A stretch of DNA of 64,000 nucleotides from Fulvia fulva (Eukaryota; Ascomycota; Dothideomycetes; Mycosphaerellales; Mycosphaerellaceae). Shown piece after piece: positions 45,641 through 56,213 of the stretch; the stretch's first letter is position 1, and each line of letters opens with the position of its first letter. Where the stretch lies: assembly GCF_020509005.1 (NCBI RefSeq), contig NC_063024.1, positions 434,001 through 498,000 on the forward strand, written 5' to 3'. Below the pieces are notes generated by a model. That model made no database searches, was not told where the DNA came from, and was given only the letters and a program-made list of their open reading frames with translations. A program made the translations under genes and the position numbers.

Positions 45641-45674
45641 ACCTTCTTCCCTAGATATCGCTCGAACTATATAG

Positions 45675-46075
45675 GAGACTATATATCTAGGGACTATATA
45701 TCGGCTATAAGGCGGTACGCGAACTGTCCGGGGCACTACCTATCGTATAGTACGGAATGCCTATAGCGGAAACTAGCGAAAAACAAGGCAATCATAAACA
45801 GAACCGTCGCCCTAAGATTCTACGGCGACCGTAAGGCTAGCCTATACCGGAACTAACTAGCGGCGGTCGGGTATAAGCGCCCTAGAGCCGAGAATAATAT
45901 AAAGGATATATAACCTAGGGCGTACGGGAGGCTACGTACTCTACTAGTTACGGCGAGGGAATCTAACTAGGCCCGGCTCCCCTTTAGTATATAACCGATA
46001 CGCGTAGACTAGGACGCGCTAGGTAATAGGACATAGGACGTTATAGAGGAAATGATTGTCGATAATGATAACTAG
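45675..46075 (+). pseudogene. LINE-3 ORF1, second part
   Basis: It resumes ORF1 after LINE-4, within the second zinc knuckle. The third knuckle still shows ANCPGH but its first Cys is Tyr. The stop TAG at 46073-46075 is at the position equivalent to LINE-6 ORF1. Confidence 0.8.
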
Positions 46076-49000
46076 CCTCGACACGCTTAGTATTATCTAG
46101 TATAACGTCAACTATAGTAAGGATATAGTATAGAACCATTTCCTATACGAGGCGGACCTATACTTCTACTACGTCCTAGTAATCTAGGAGCTATAGATTA
46201 ACCCGTACTATAAGAGACTAACGACCTATAAGTTACTAGGCTATACGATATACCTACGAAGCGACGGTAGACCCCGTACGTACTTCTATATTAGTAAGGA
46301 CATACTAGAATCCGAATAGAAGGTAGTATACTACGTAGACGAAGAAGGCGGGGGAGATATTACCTCCCTCTACGTAGGTAGCACTTAGATATACAACATA
46401 TATATATAACCGCTAGCCTCGAGGTCTAGCCGCGACCTTAGGGTCTATAGACACCTAGACAGTACGCTTAAGAGACAAGGCTACTACATCGTAGTAGGAG
46501 ACTTTAATATATACTACCCTTCCTAGGAAAGCCTTATATAGCTATACCCTATAGCCGACGAAGTAATCGACTTAATAGCGAGTAACGTAATTGCCCTTAA
46601 TACCCGGAAGGACCTAGGCACCTAGAAGAGAGGGGGACTCTAAGGCACAATCGACCTCTCCTAGATCTCGGATAGCCACTACTATATAGTAACCTACTAT
46701 AGGATCGAACATAAACTCGAGGCGTCGTTAGACTACATACTAGTTAGGACCTCTATTACGATATAGATATAATATATACTAGCGAGAACCCCTAAGCTAA
46801 ACTAGGAAAAGGCCCTCTAGGCTAATATCTAGGTATACCTCGACGACTCCGAGAGGCTAGTCTAGATCGCGTAGTAGCAATACAATAGTAAAGACGAGAT
46901 AGACGAGGTAGTCTAAGGGTTAATAGACGAAATAGGAAAAGCGACCTTACTCTACGTTCCGCTTACCTAAACGGTATAGTCTAAACTATACTAGACGCCG
47001 AAGTACACTACGACGGTAAGAGAAGTAAAGAGAGCCCGCCGGGTATAGACGAGTAGCTATAGCGAGGAGGCCTATAACGTATATAGGGAGGTATACTAAT
47101 AGAGGAAAGCTATAATACGGAGGGAGAAAGTAGTCGGCTAGAGAGCTATAGTAGAAGAAATCGCTAACAAGCTAGCGAGGATATAGAAGCTAGCGAAATA
47201 AGCCCGATAGGACTATATATAGGGCCCCTCCTTCTCTATCCTAGCGCTATAATCGCCTAGTAGCCCGGTTAGCGACCCCGAGGCTAAGGCGCGTCTACTA
47301 GCTAGCAAGTTCTTCCCGCCCCTAGTCGAGGCTAATCTAAGCGATATAAACAGCTCTACTCCCCTAGCCCCTAGTATAGCGGTCTAATAGAATGTGTCCG
47401 AGAGAGATATTACCGCTATACTTAGGAAGTTACCGGCGAAGAAAGCCCCGGGGCCGGATAGGATCCTAAACGAGCTACTAAAGAAGTATAGAGATTAACT
47501 AGCCCTAGTAGTCGTAGCGATCTTTAACGCCTACCTATAGACCGGATACTACCTAACGGTATTTAAACAATCGACGATAGTAGTCCTACGTAAGCCGTAA
47601 AAGGAAGACTCTACGTAGGTAAAGTCGTACCGCCTAATTACGCTCCTTAACACTCTTAGGAAGGCGCTTAAGAAGCTAGTTATAACGAGACTCTCCGAGG
47701 CGGTAGAGGAGTACTCCCTACTCCCGGACACCTAGATAGGTACGCGCCTATAGCGGTCGACGCTATCTGTAATAGAACTTATTACCTCTTAGGTAAAGGC
47801 TATCTAGTATAGGAATAGGGACAAGGTAGTATCCTTACTTAGTCTAGATATATCGGGAGCCTTCGACTACGTATTATACCCGCGGCTACGTTATATCCTA
47901 AGGTCGAAAGGACTCCCTAAGTAGCTTATTAACTTCGTACGGTCCTACCTCTAAAACCGTAGTACGTCGATCCTAGTCGGTTAGTATAAAAGCCTATTTC
48001 AAGTAGTTTATACTAGAATCCCGTAAGGCTTAACGCTAGTACCTATCCTATTCCTCTTCTTTATAGCGACGCTACTCCTAGCCCTAGAATCCTAGAACAC
48101 CGCTACGAGCGGCTTCGTAGACGACATAAACATCCTAGCGTAGTCTTCCTCGACTAAGGAGAACTATAGGCTACTAGAAGAGAAGCACAAGATCTACGAG
48201 GACTAGGCTAGGAGGTATAGGGCTCGGTTTGCCCTAGAAAAGTACGATCTGATACACTTTACGCGCCGAACACGGTTCTATAACATATATACTTCTATCT
48301 AGATATAGGGGTATATAACTAACCCGGCAAATTAGCTTAGGATCCTCGGACTATAGGTAGACCCGGCGCTACGGTAGAGGAAGTACGTATAGGCAATATT
48401 ACGGAAAGCTAAATAGAATATAGCATTATACTAGAGGCTTACTACGTCTATATAGGGGGCGGACTTTCGGTAGTTACGACTTCTATATACGGCTATTATA
48501 CGGCTAGTCCTTACCTATAGTAGCTAAGTATAGTCCTTAGGCGAGAGGGCCTACCTATTAAAGGGACTCGTCGCGCCGTTAGCGAAGATCTAAAACTAAT
48601 GCCTAAGGAAGGTCACCGGGGTATATAAGTCGATACTAATAAGGATGCTTAAGTACGAGACCGCTATACCGCCGATCGACCTATATATCTAGGGACTACG
48701 GACCTCCTACTTAGGCAAGTCGGTATAGTACCTAGTATAGAAGGTTATCGCTAGTATAGTCGTAAGGGCCCGCGAATTAGTACTAGCGTATAAGGGCATT
48801 TGACCCGGAAACGAGCCGAACTACTAGGTAAGGGACGAATAGCTAGTAATATAATAGGAGGGTAAGAAATTGTTTATAGAGCAACTATAGAAGGAAAGGT
48901 AGAACAACTAGGTTATAGGGTATAGTAGACGCCCTTAGCTAGCGGGACAACCTAAGGAATAGTTAGCTACGAAATCCGCGGTTAAGTACCCTCCGAAGCT

Positions 49001-49376
49001 TATCTACTACCGCCTTACGAGGGTATAGAGTAGTATAGTAACCTAACTACAAAGCGAATATATCGGCCTCTAGGGGTACCTATTATAGAGGAAGGTTCTA
49101 GAATATACGAATACTAGCTACCCCTACGGCTATTACTCCTAGAATACACGGTACGTACTCCTCGTCTACCCGAGGTAGTCGCTAGGAAGGGGGGAGTAGA
49201 TAGTAAAGGCGAGGAACCGGACGATTAGGGCACTTCTTAATAACGTTTAGGACCTACGGCGCATTACGAACTAGATACTAGAGAAGGGCTAGCTAGAACA
49301 GTACCGCCTAGTAGGAGTAGTATAGGAAGAGAGGATACGGTATAGCGCGACGAGACTAGCTAGGAGCGGGGGCTAA
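46068..49376 (+). pseudogene. LINE-3 ORF2, endonuclease-RT, RIPed
   Basis: Equivalent to LINE-6 ORF2, with the start changed from ATG to ATA (46068-46070). TAGs are numerous, including the two shared with LINE-5/6 (46818-46820 is the endonuclease-RT boundary one). RT catalytic sequence reads GFVDD then I (about 48115), so the aspartates survive, but the protein cannot be made. TAA at 49374-49376 is the original stop. Confidence 0.82.
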
Positions 49377-49563
49377 CGGGGTAGTAATATAGACTACGTA
49401 CGTTTAGAGGGAAAGCTAATCTAGATAAGGAGAAGTTAGGGGCGGGAAGGGTTCTCACCTATTCGGGTTTCCCTTTGTATATAACAATAGATATATACCT
49501 ATATAGGCCGAGTAGGGTCCTAGAACAGGGGAATAATAAATCTATCTATCTAAATTCGCCTAT

Positions 49564-50414
49564 CCTTTTCCTCGTTCTAAACGGTCAGACCTTTAATAAT
49601 GCCCGCTGCTTCTTCTAAGTCCTCCTTTTCTTACTAAAGAGCTACCTCGAGGTTGACTTTCTTACCCGTTAGGTTAATAACTCGGTCGCGAGAGTTCTTA
49701 AGTAAGGCCTTACTATAAGTATATATCTATATCCTAAAGTCGAGGACATTAAGCTAAGCTTTAGGTCTCTTCTTAACTAACGCCGCTAACTCTTCGTAGG
49801 TATATAGCTTAAATGCTTATAGATCGTATCGGAACTAAGCGCCTTTACTATCTTCTATAGGATCTAGGGGTATAGTATACGATAGGTCGAGCGGCGCGTA
49901 CTAGCCTCCCTACCTATCTACTCTCGACGATATACCCTATCCTCTATCTTATTAGTAAATACGCTTACGCCGGTCGTACTTAGTCTTAAGAGTCGTATAC
50001 GTAATTTCCGTCTTCTACTATTAATCCGCCGTCGCTTATCGTATCTAGTAGGTCTGATCTTAGCTATCGACTATAGTCTAACTTCTATTATTCTGTTAGG
50101 TCTACTACGGTTACGGTTCGTAATTATCGGTAGCTATAGCCGCGGCTGTCTCGAATCCTCGACGGTTCGGCGGATATTAATATTAATCCTACGTATCTCG
50201 ACGAACTCCTACGAAAGTGTCTACGACTAACTATATCGTGTCCTCCTCTTCTATATACTTCCTACGTATATTGGACACCCGATTATACTACTATAATCTA
50301 CCTCGAACTCGGGGTCTTATTCGCTAACTCCTACTAAAGTGTCGTAAACCGGTCGGTAATATCGCCGATAATACGCGTACTTACTATAGAGGGATTTAGA
50401 GTAGTAGAACTTAA
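49564..50414 (-). pseudogene. Gypsy-2 leader and gag N-terminus
   Basis: Inside the 5' LTR, on the minus strand. Sequence from 50414 to about 49920 gives little clear frame and is probably leader. From about 49900 down to 49564 a Gag frame is readable (PLDPIEDSKGA, AFKLYTYEELAALVKKRPKA, LLKNSRDRVINLTGKKVNLE). It continues at 34604 across LINE-3. No confident tRNA primer-binding site was identified next to the LTR. Confidence 0.55.
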
Positions 50415-50610
50415 TAATACGGGTCTAGGCTACTCTCGGTAGGTAAAAGGGTGTCGTAGCTAAGTAATCGAATAAGTTCTACGGAGAAGAGAAGTTCTAG
50501 CTAAGGCGCGTATCGAAGATAAGCGCGACGTTCGCCGAGCCGAGGCGTTACGTTATATTTACGAAGTTACGTAACCTAAAGGCCGTAGGCCGTAGGGCTA
50601 TACCGTAACA
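50415..50610 (-). repeat. Gypsy-2 5' LTR
   Basis: This 196-bp copy of 14534-14729 begins TGTTACGG on the coding strand, so it keeps the TG start lost in the other LTR. It is followed outside by the TSD CTAGG. Confidence 0.9.
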
Positions 50611-50997
50611 CTAGGGGTGACTAGGCGCTTAGAGTCCTTTGACCGGGAAGACCGCTTAGTATAGCTAAACTTAGTACGAGACCGGCTACGGTCGTAGGTA
50701 GAGTACTTACTAGTCTAGAAACAATTAGTATAGCCGCCGCGCTCGATAAAGGTAAAGTCGCCTATAGTATTAGGCTTAGGATCCTCCTAGTCGTATTTCT
50801 CTAGCTTACTACTCGGTAGGCTAAGTTACTAGTACTTAGTAAAGGTTCCTAGCGGACGCTCGGTATTGCCCTTAGAACGGTAGCTTTATACGTATCGCGT
50901 AGATCTAGAGCGGCCGCTATAGTAGCTAAAGACGATCGCCGCTAGCCTAGTTTATACGGTATACGGTCTAAAAGCGATAGGCTACCTTAGAATACCG
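50611..50997. other. Gypsy-1 extra region, part 2
   Basis: This Gypsy-1 sequence lies between Gypsy-2 and Copia-4. On the minus strand a frame with motifs LEKYDQEDPKP, GDFTFIERGGYT and an Arg/Ser/Lys-rich stretch joins in phase with part 1 at 14533 when Gypsy-2 is removed. The + strand in the register of part 3 is also open if TAG is read through, so the coding strand is uncertain here. Confidence 0.4.
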
Positions 50998-51204
50998 TGT
51001 CGCGATCCGAGCGTATATATAGGCAATATCCTATTATTAAAACTTAAGGCTACGTACGCTAAGAATTAGGTGACTAATTAGTTATCTATAGCCTCTTTAA
51101 GAGCAACACTTGTCTATTCTAGATAGATATATACAATACATAACCTGCTTTTAAAACACCCTATATAAGCCCGTACAATAACTTCCTACACTTCTAACGT
51201 AATA
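50998..51204 (+). repeat. Copia-4 5' LTR
   Basis: This 207-bp LTR matches 62593-62799 with transitions only, as far as seen. It is the more RIPed of the two (for example GGCAATATCC here versus GGTAACATCC). Confidence 0.9.
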
Positions 51205-51216
51205 GTTATAAGCCCG
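51205..51216 (+). promoter_or_regulatory. Copia-4 primer-binding site
   Basis: GTTATAAGCCCG directly after the LTR equals the Copia-2/3 site GTTATGAGCCCG with one TpG to TpA change. Its complement matches the initiator tRNA-Met anticodon arm. Confidence 0.7.
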
Positions 51217-54200
51217 ATTAGCGCTTACTAATATTCGCTACGACAAGGAAGCCCTAAAGCAGAGTTTATATCGTTATAGCACTACTACTACAACTAGTAC
51301 AGTAGTATCCCCTAGGCCTAGTGAACCCGCGTAGAACTTTTACTAGCCTATAACCCATTTTGTAGTTATAGCTACTACCGAGACGCCGGTAACTACCGGT
51401 GCCCTACCTTAGAGTACCGTAGTTCTAAAGAGCTATGACTAATAGGACAAGTTTGACCGTTAGCTAGAGCTCTACGTAGAGTCTTTAAATGTCTAGAAGT
51501 ATATAGATCCTTACTAACTAAGTAACGAGCTAATAGAGCCTACTTACTTAACGTTTAAGGAAATCTAATAAGCGTATACGGTAGGAGATACTATATTAAG
51601 AGATCTTATTAAGCTACGATAAACAGACGTAGACCGAAGGCAACGAATGTACGACATCTTTACTACTACGCGATCAAAGCTTATTACCTACCTTATCCGT
51701 ACGACGACAGAGCTAGGGCAAGAGCTAATATACGGCTAGAACACCCTTAGAGCGAAATACTAGGCTCTTAAGGATTAGTATAGTCTAGACGATATACTAC
51801 GTAAGCGGCAGCTTACGCTTAAGCTATCTAGGCTTTAGAAGGCTAGCGTACGTAGAATCGATAACTAGTACTTAGACTAGTTAGTTTTATAGACTAAGAT
51901 ACTTAAGTGTAACTACGCCGAGTACGACGACCTTAGTAGACACTTCCTACTTGCTATTTAGTAGAAGCAGGCTCTAGCCTACGGTACTTCTCTATATAAC
52001 GAGTAGAAGCGTAACAAAATGTCACTATAAAAGCTTACTAAGCGTTACCTCGAATAGATACTCGACACCGTACTAGTAATAACTAACGGTTGATTAGTCT
52101 TCGTAACCTTCTCCGGAGAAACCTTAGTAGAAGTAGAGGATGAAACAGCACCTATAGGTGCTAGTCAAAAGGAGGGTGACCGTAGTAGTAGCCGTAGTAA
52201 TAACCGTAGTAATAGCCGCGGTAACAAGGGTCGTAGTAGTAGCCGCGGCGATAAGAACAAAGATAAGGATAATAATAGGCTAAGCGGCTACTAGAACATC
52301 ACCGGCGAGCCTAAGGACACCTATTATAAGGGCCTGTTCTTATGCGATATGATTAACCCCGACAAGCGCCTAGTAAAGGATTAGCGCTTAGAGCAGTAGA
52401 AGAAGTACTAGAAAAACTTTATTAACTACTACTTAAGCGACGACGGCGAGCGTCTACTTAGCGTATTGAATCGTAACAATCGTAAGGACTAGGAACGTAA
52501 CAAGGCTATTACTAATACGAAGAAGGCATTACTAAGCGATAAGGGCTTTGTTAGCCTTACTGTTCTTTCTAGCTTAATTAGCAAGTTAAGCGTTAACTTT
52601 AGGGATTGCTAGGTATATAATAACTGTTCAGACACTTATATAATCAATTATTATAACTAGGAGGGTGTAGAGTTTATTATAGAGCGCCTTACTACCTTAG
52701 AAATCTAGGCTAGAATAACTACCTTTCCAATTGTAGCGTTAGGGCGTGTTTATATATTAATTAGGGGCTATTTATTTACCTTGCTAGATATGGCTTACTG
52801 CCTAGGCTTTTATATAAACGTCATCTCTTACACACGTATAGAAAGAGCCGGACTCTAGTAGTACGGACGTAGCAATTCAATGTGGCATAACGACACTAAA
52901 TTGATAGACCTATACCGCCCTACTAGTACAATCCCTTTCTTTAAGGTAGTCACACTACCTAAGTCACCTATCATTTACTAATAGCCTATAAGAGAGGGCC
53001 TAGTACTGCCGAAGGTCACTAAAAAGATGCGTAACGCGCACTTTATTAGCACTATTAGCAGGGGTGTAAACATCGGCGATGAACCTACTAATAGCGTAGT
53101 ATCTCTAACTACTTAAGAGGATAGTGACCGCACCGTTCTCGTAGTTATAAACAGCACTAGGGGCACTTAAGGTGTAGCTACGTCTAGTAGGACCCCTATT
53201 AAACACCGAAAGCTCTCTAGCCGCTAGTAGTATTAAATCTTTGGTTATATTAGCGCTAAACGTATTAAGTAGTTGCCGCTTAGAGTTAAGGGGGTGATCA
53301 TTAACGATAGTCTAAGCGCACCCCTTACTATATATTACAGAGCATATAGGCTTAGTAAAGCTTATAAGGTGTACAATCGGTCTTAGCCTATTAGGGTGAT
53401 GACCCTATACGGCTACATAGCTATAGACTTAGTAGAATTCACTGTCGCCTATAACGGTAATAGGTACCTCGTCTACTTCTACGATCTAGATACCTATAGA
53501 CACTTCTAGTTTACTATTAAGAACAGGGATTAGCAATCGGTATTAGCTTACTTTAATAGCCTACTAAGCTTTATTAACTTCATTAGTCGTAGGTTCGTAT
53601 ACTTCTATAGCGATAACGAGCCCGCTATTAGGAAGGTGTTTCGCTTAGTTATTAATAACAATAAGATTGAATACTACGTAACCGCGGAATACGCGCCTAC
53701 GTAGGACCTAGCAGAAAGAGCTAGAGCTCTAATCATTACTATAAGCAGAACTATTCGTATCTACGTACGATTGCCGGAAAAGCTTTGGCTAGAATATACT
53801 ATAGTAGCGGTATACATCCTCTAGCGATCTCCTATCTAGTCAAAGGGCTAGAAGACCCTATTCGAATTAGTAATAGGACGAATTCCGAACGTAGGTTATA
53901 TAGTGGTATATAGCTCCCTTATATACGTGTTTATCTATAGACTAGATCAGCCTAGTAAGAGCGAGAAACTCTAAGAGAGAGCGCTTATAGGCTACCTTAT
54001 AGGATACGACTCTACTAATATCTACCGCGTATAGGACCTATCAAAAGATAGGGTTATACGAGTTAAGGACGTCCTCTTCGATAAGACTACGTTCTATAAC
54101 CTATTACGCCTAATAGCAGGGTATACGACCCCTGTCGAGAACATCGTAATAGCGGAACCGGCTAAAGAGCCTAAATAATACTACGACCTATATATCGCTT

Positions 54201-54714
54201 ATTACGAGCAAGACATAGTATAGGCCGAGGGGGTAGAAGAATAGGCTTAGTAGCCGTACACCTAACAACCTCGAGACGCCTACTAAAAGCTCCTTAGGTA
54301 AGAACTATACTAGCCGTAACACCGCAAGTTAGTAATATATAACTAAAAAGACCGGCAAATCGAGCACGTAACAGATCACGTGACTTAAGACAATATATAG
54401 TAGTTAGTATATAACACTACTAACTACTACGACACCCTATAGTAGCAGATAATAGATACCCTTACCGTAGAAGACCGTAAGGAGATTATAGGTGACACGG
54501 ACCCTAATCGCGAGCTATATCTATTTATATTTATACTACTAGAAGACGCGTTAATATATAACGCGTCTAATATACTACTCTTCCCCCTAGAGCTAGAGCT
54601 CTACACACTAGAGGAGTCTAACTATATAGTTATAGAGAATAGAAAGCGCCTATAAACGGCCTACTTCTACTATATACTATACTAGATTATAGTCGCTAAT
54701 ATAATTATCGGCTA
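51217..54714 (+). pseudogene. Copia-4 Gag, protease and integrase
   Basis: With TAG/TAA/TGA read as damaged codons a single frame runs through this part. Gag (about 51430-52130) is followed by an Arg/Ser/Asn repeat rich in SR and NR (52170-52290), a likely RNA-binding linker. The protease-like motif D-x-C-S-D is near 52600-52640. Integrase (about 53400-54150) shows YDLDTYRHF, YSDNEPAI and a glutamate in the EYAPT block. The insertion of LINE-6 at 54714 cuts the linker before RT. RIP stops are frequent. Confidence 0.75.
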
Positions 54715-54935
54715 TACAAGGCGGATTGACGGAATCATCGATCTCTGCGCCAAAACACGACACATTCGAAAGCTCTTATCAAGGCCATTCCAACGATATA
54801 AAAAGCAGGCCACTGCCCCTAGGACTGAGGGAGTTCTACCCCATTCAATCTGGACAGCTTGAAGCTCTCTTCACCCTGTTTCTTCAGCTCCAAACGCCGC
54901 GGAGGTGCCTAGCTACATTAGGCAACTCCTAGGCA

Positions 54936-56213
54936 ATGGCAGCCCAGGCTACGGTACTAACGGCGCCTACGGCCCTACAGGCGAAGCCCCCCCAAGACAA
55001 CTGGCAGCAACTTATAGAGGACGCAAAAAGCATGGAAACTAACGATCAGCTCCCTTACCGGTCTCTACAGGTAATGATCACTCAGCTACGCACGGCGCTT
55101 GTACTGTCGTATCACCGAGGGCAACAAGAAATGAGGACGACGTCCCAGGCGATTAGCAAGGCCACCCGGAATCAACACCCCCATAGCTGGGCATCGGTCG
55201 CGGCATCGATACCAGGCCCCCGCCCAACGCACGATGCAGTTACGATCCGCATTGCAGCAAAGGAAGACCAGGCCGAAGTTGCGAAGCTATCGAACAAGGA
55301 GCTCGCCCAACGAATTAACCAACCAGGGGTGGTCGCAGTGAACCAACAGTCTAACGGCACCCTACAGATCTATACTAGCTCTGCTACTGCTAGGAGGCAC
55401 CTAGAGGCACAGCCACAGTGGGCATCTAAGGTTGCGGCATCAGCGAAGGTCTCAACGAAACAATTCACGATCCTAGTCCACGACATGCCTAAGGAGTTTG
55501 ACCCAACCAACCAGGGTCACCTACGCGCTCTCCAAGAGGACAACCCGGTCACTCTTAACTCTCCAATCCAGAAGGCGACTTGGCTCCATAGGAAATGGCC
55601 AGAAGGCAAGAAGGCCTCGGCGCTAATAGTATGGCTACAAGACGCGAAAGCGGCGGATCTAGCGATAGAACAAGGCCTGGTCTGGCAATACAGCCTCAAG
55701 ACAGTAGAAAAGCACTCCTCATCCTTTCGTGTCCTCCAATGCTTCAAATGCCAACAGTATGGACACCAAACCTACACGTGCACAAACAAGCAGGCCTGCT
55801 CGAACTGTGCAGGAGACCATATGTCTAGGGACTGTACATCGACTACGAGACGGTGCGCGAACTGTCCGGGGCACCACCCATCGTATAGTGCGGAATGCCC
55901 ACAGCGGAAACTAGCGAAAAACAAGGCAATCACAAACAGAACCGTCGCCCCAAGATTCTACGGCGACCGTGAGGCTAGCCCACACCGGAACCAACTAGCG
56001 GCGGTCGGGCACAAGCGCCCTAGGGCCGAGAACGATGTAAAGGATGCGCAGCCTAGGGCGTACGGGAGGCCACGTGCTCTGCTAGCTGCGGCGAGGGAAT
56101 CTAACCAGGCCCGGCTCCCCTTTAGTACACAGCCGATAGGCGTAGACCAGGACGCACAGGGCAGTAGGACACAGGACGATACAGAGGAAATGATTGTCGA
56201 TGCCGATGACTAG
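54936..56213 (+). CDS. LINE-6 ORF1, Gag-like zinc-knuckle protein (425 aa)
   Basis: Intact ORF starting MAAQATVLTAPT. The N-terminal part is Gln/Ala-rich and charged. Three zinc knuckles lie at about residues 269-325: CFKCQQYGHQTYTC (CX2CX4HX4C), CSNCAGDHMSRDC (CX2CX3HX4C) and CANCPGHHPSYSAEC (CX2CX3HX6C), the same arrangement as LINE-2. The C-terminus is acidic. The likely role is binding element RNA in the retrotransposition particle. The TAG stop (56211-56213) lies inside the first codons of ORF2 (ATG at 56206), an 8-base overlap ATGACTAG. Confidence 0.93.
   Translation: MAAQATVLTAPTALQAKPPQDNWQQLIEDAKSMETNDQLPYRSLQVMITQLRTALVLSYHRGQQEMRTTSQAISKATRNQHPHSWASVAASIPGPRPTHDAVTIRIAAKEDQAEVAKLSNKELAQRINQPGVVAVNQQSNGTLQIYTSSATARRHLEAQPQWASKVAASAKVSTKQFTILVHDMPKEFDPTNQGHLRALQEDNPVTLNSPIQKATWLHRKWPEGKKASALIVWLQDAKAADLAIEQGLVWQYSLKTVEKHSSSFRVLQCFKCQQYGHQTYTCTNKQACSNCAGDHMSRDCTSTTRRCANCPGHHPSYSAECPQRKLAKNKAITNRTVAPRFYGDREASPHRNQLAAVGHKRPRAENDVKDAQPRAYGRPRALLAAARESNQARLPFSTQPIGVDQDAQGSRTQDDTEEMIVDADD

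Larger units (their letters stand above)
35733..45659 (-). mobile_element. LINE-4, RIPed minus-strand LINE
   Basis: Inserted into LINE-3 ORF1 with a 15-bp TSD GCTCGAACTATATAG (35718-35732 and 45660-45674). The tail, (CTAT)n on the minus strand, is at 35731-35746 followed inward by ATTCATTTGCC. Its own sequence is 35733-36583 and 41591-45659. The middle is LINE-5. It is a distinct family from LINE-3/5/6. Its 3' end matches LINE-7 at the right edge. Confidence 0.85.
34605..49550 (+). mobile_element. LINE-3, RIPed relative of LINE-5/6
   Basis: Delimited by TSD TAAATTCGCCTAT (34592-34604 and 49551-49563), with the tail (TCTA)n at 49540-49552. Its own sequence is 34605-35732 and 45675-49550. Between them lies LINE-4. 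Sequence is collinear with LINE-5/6, and in the stretch 45715-45813 all the differences I can see are CpA/TpG transitions with CpG intact. Confidence 0.88.
14534..50610 (-). mobile_element. Gypsy-2, RIPed Ty3/Gypsy element with nested insertions
   Basis: It is bounded by two 196-bp LTRs and the 5-bp TSD CTAGG (14529-14533 and 50611-50615). Its own internal sequence survives in five pieces, all minus strand. From 5' to 3' these are 50414-49564, 34604-32798, 27175-25418, 20500-19028 and 15596-14741. They are separated by LINE-3, Copia-3, LINE-2 and LINE-1. Domain order Gag, protease, RT, RNase H, integrase confirms Ty3/Gypsy. RIP is severe, including loss of both RT aspartates. Confidence 0.9.

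Noticed and set aside
54797..54804. TATAAAAA in the LINE-6 leader (also in LINE-5) as a promoter
   Set aside because: A TATA box inside the leader would start transcription downstream of the element's 5' end and lose it on transposition; not supported as the element promoter.
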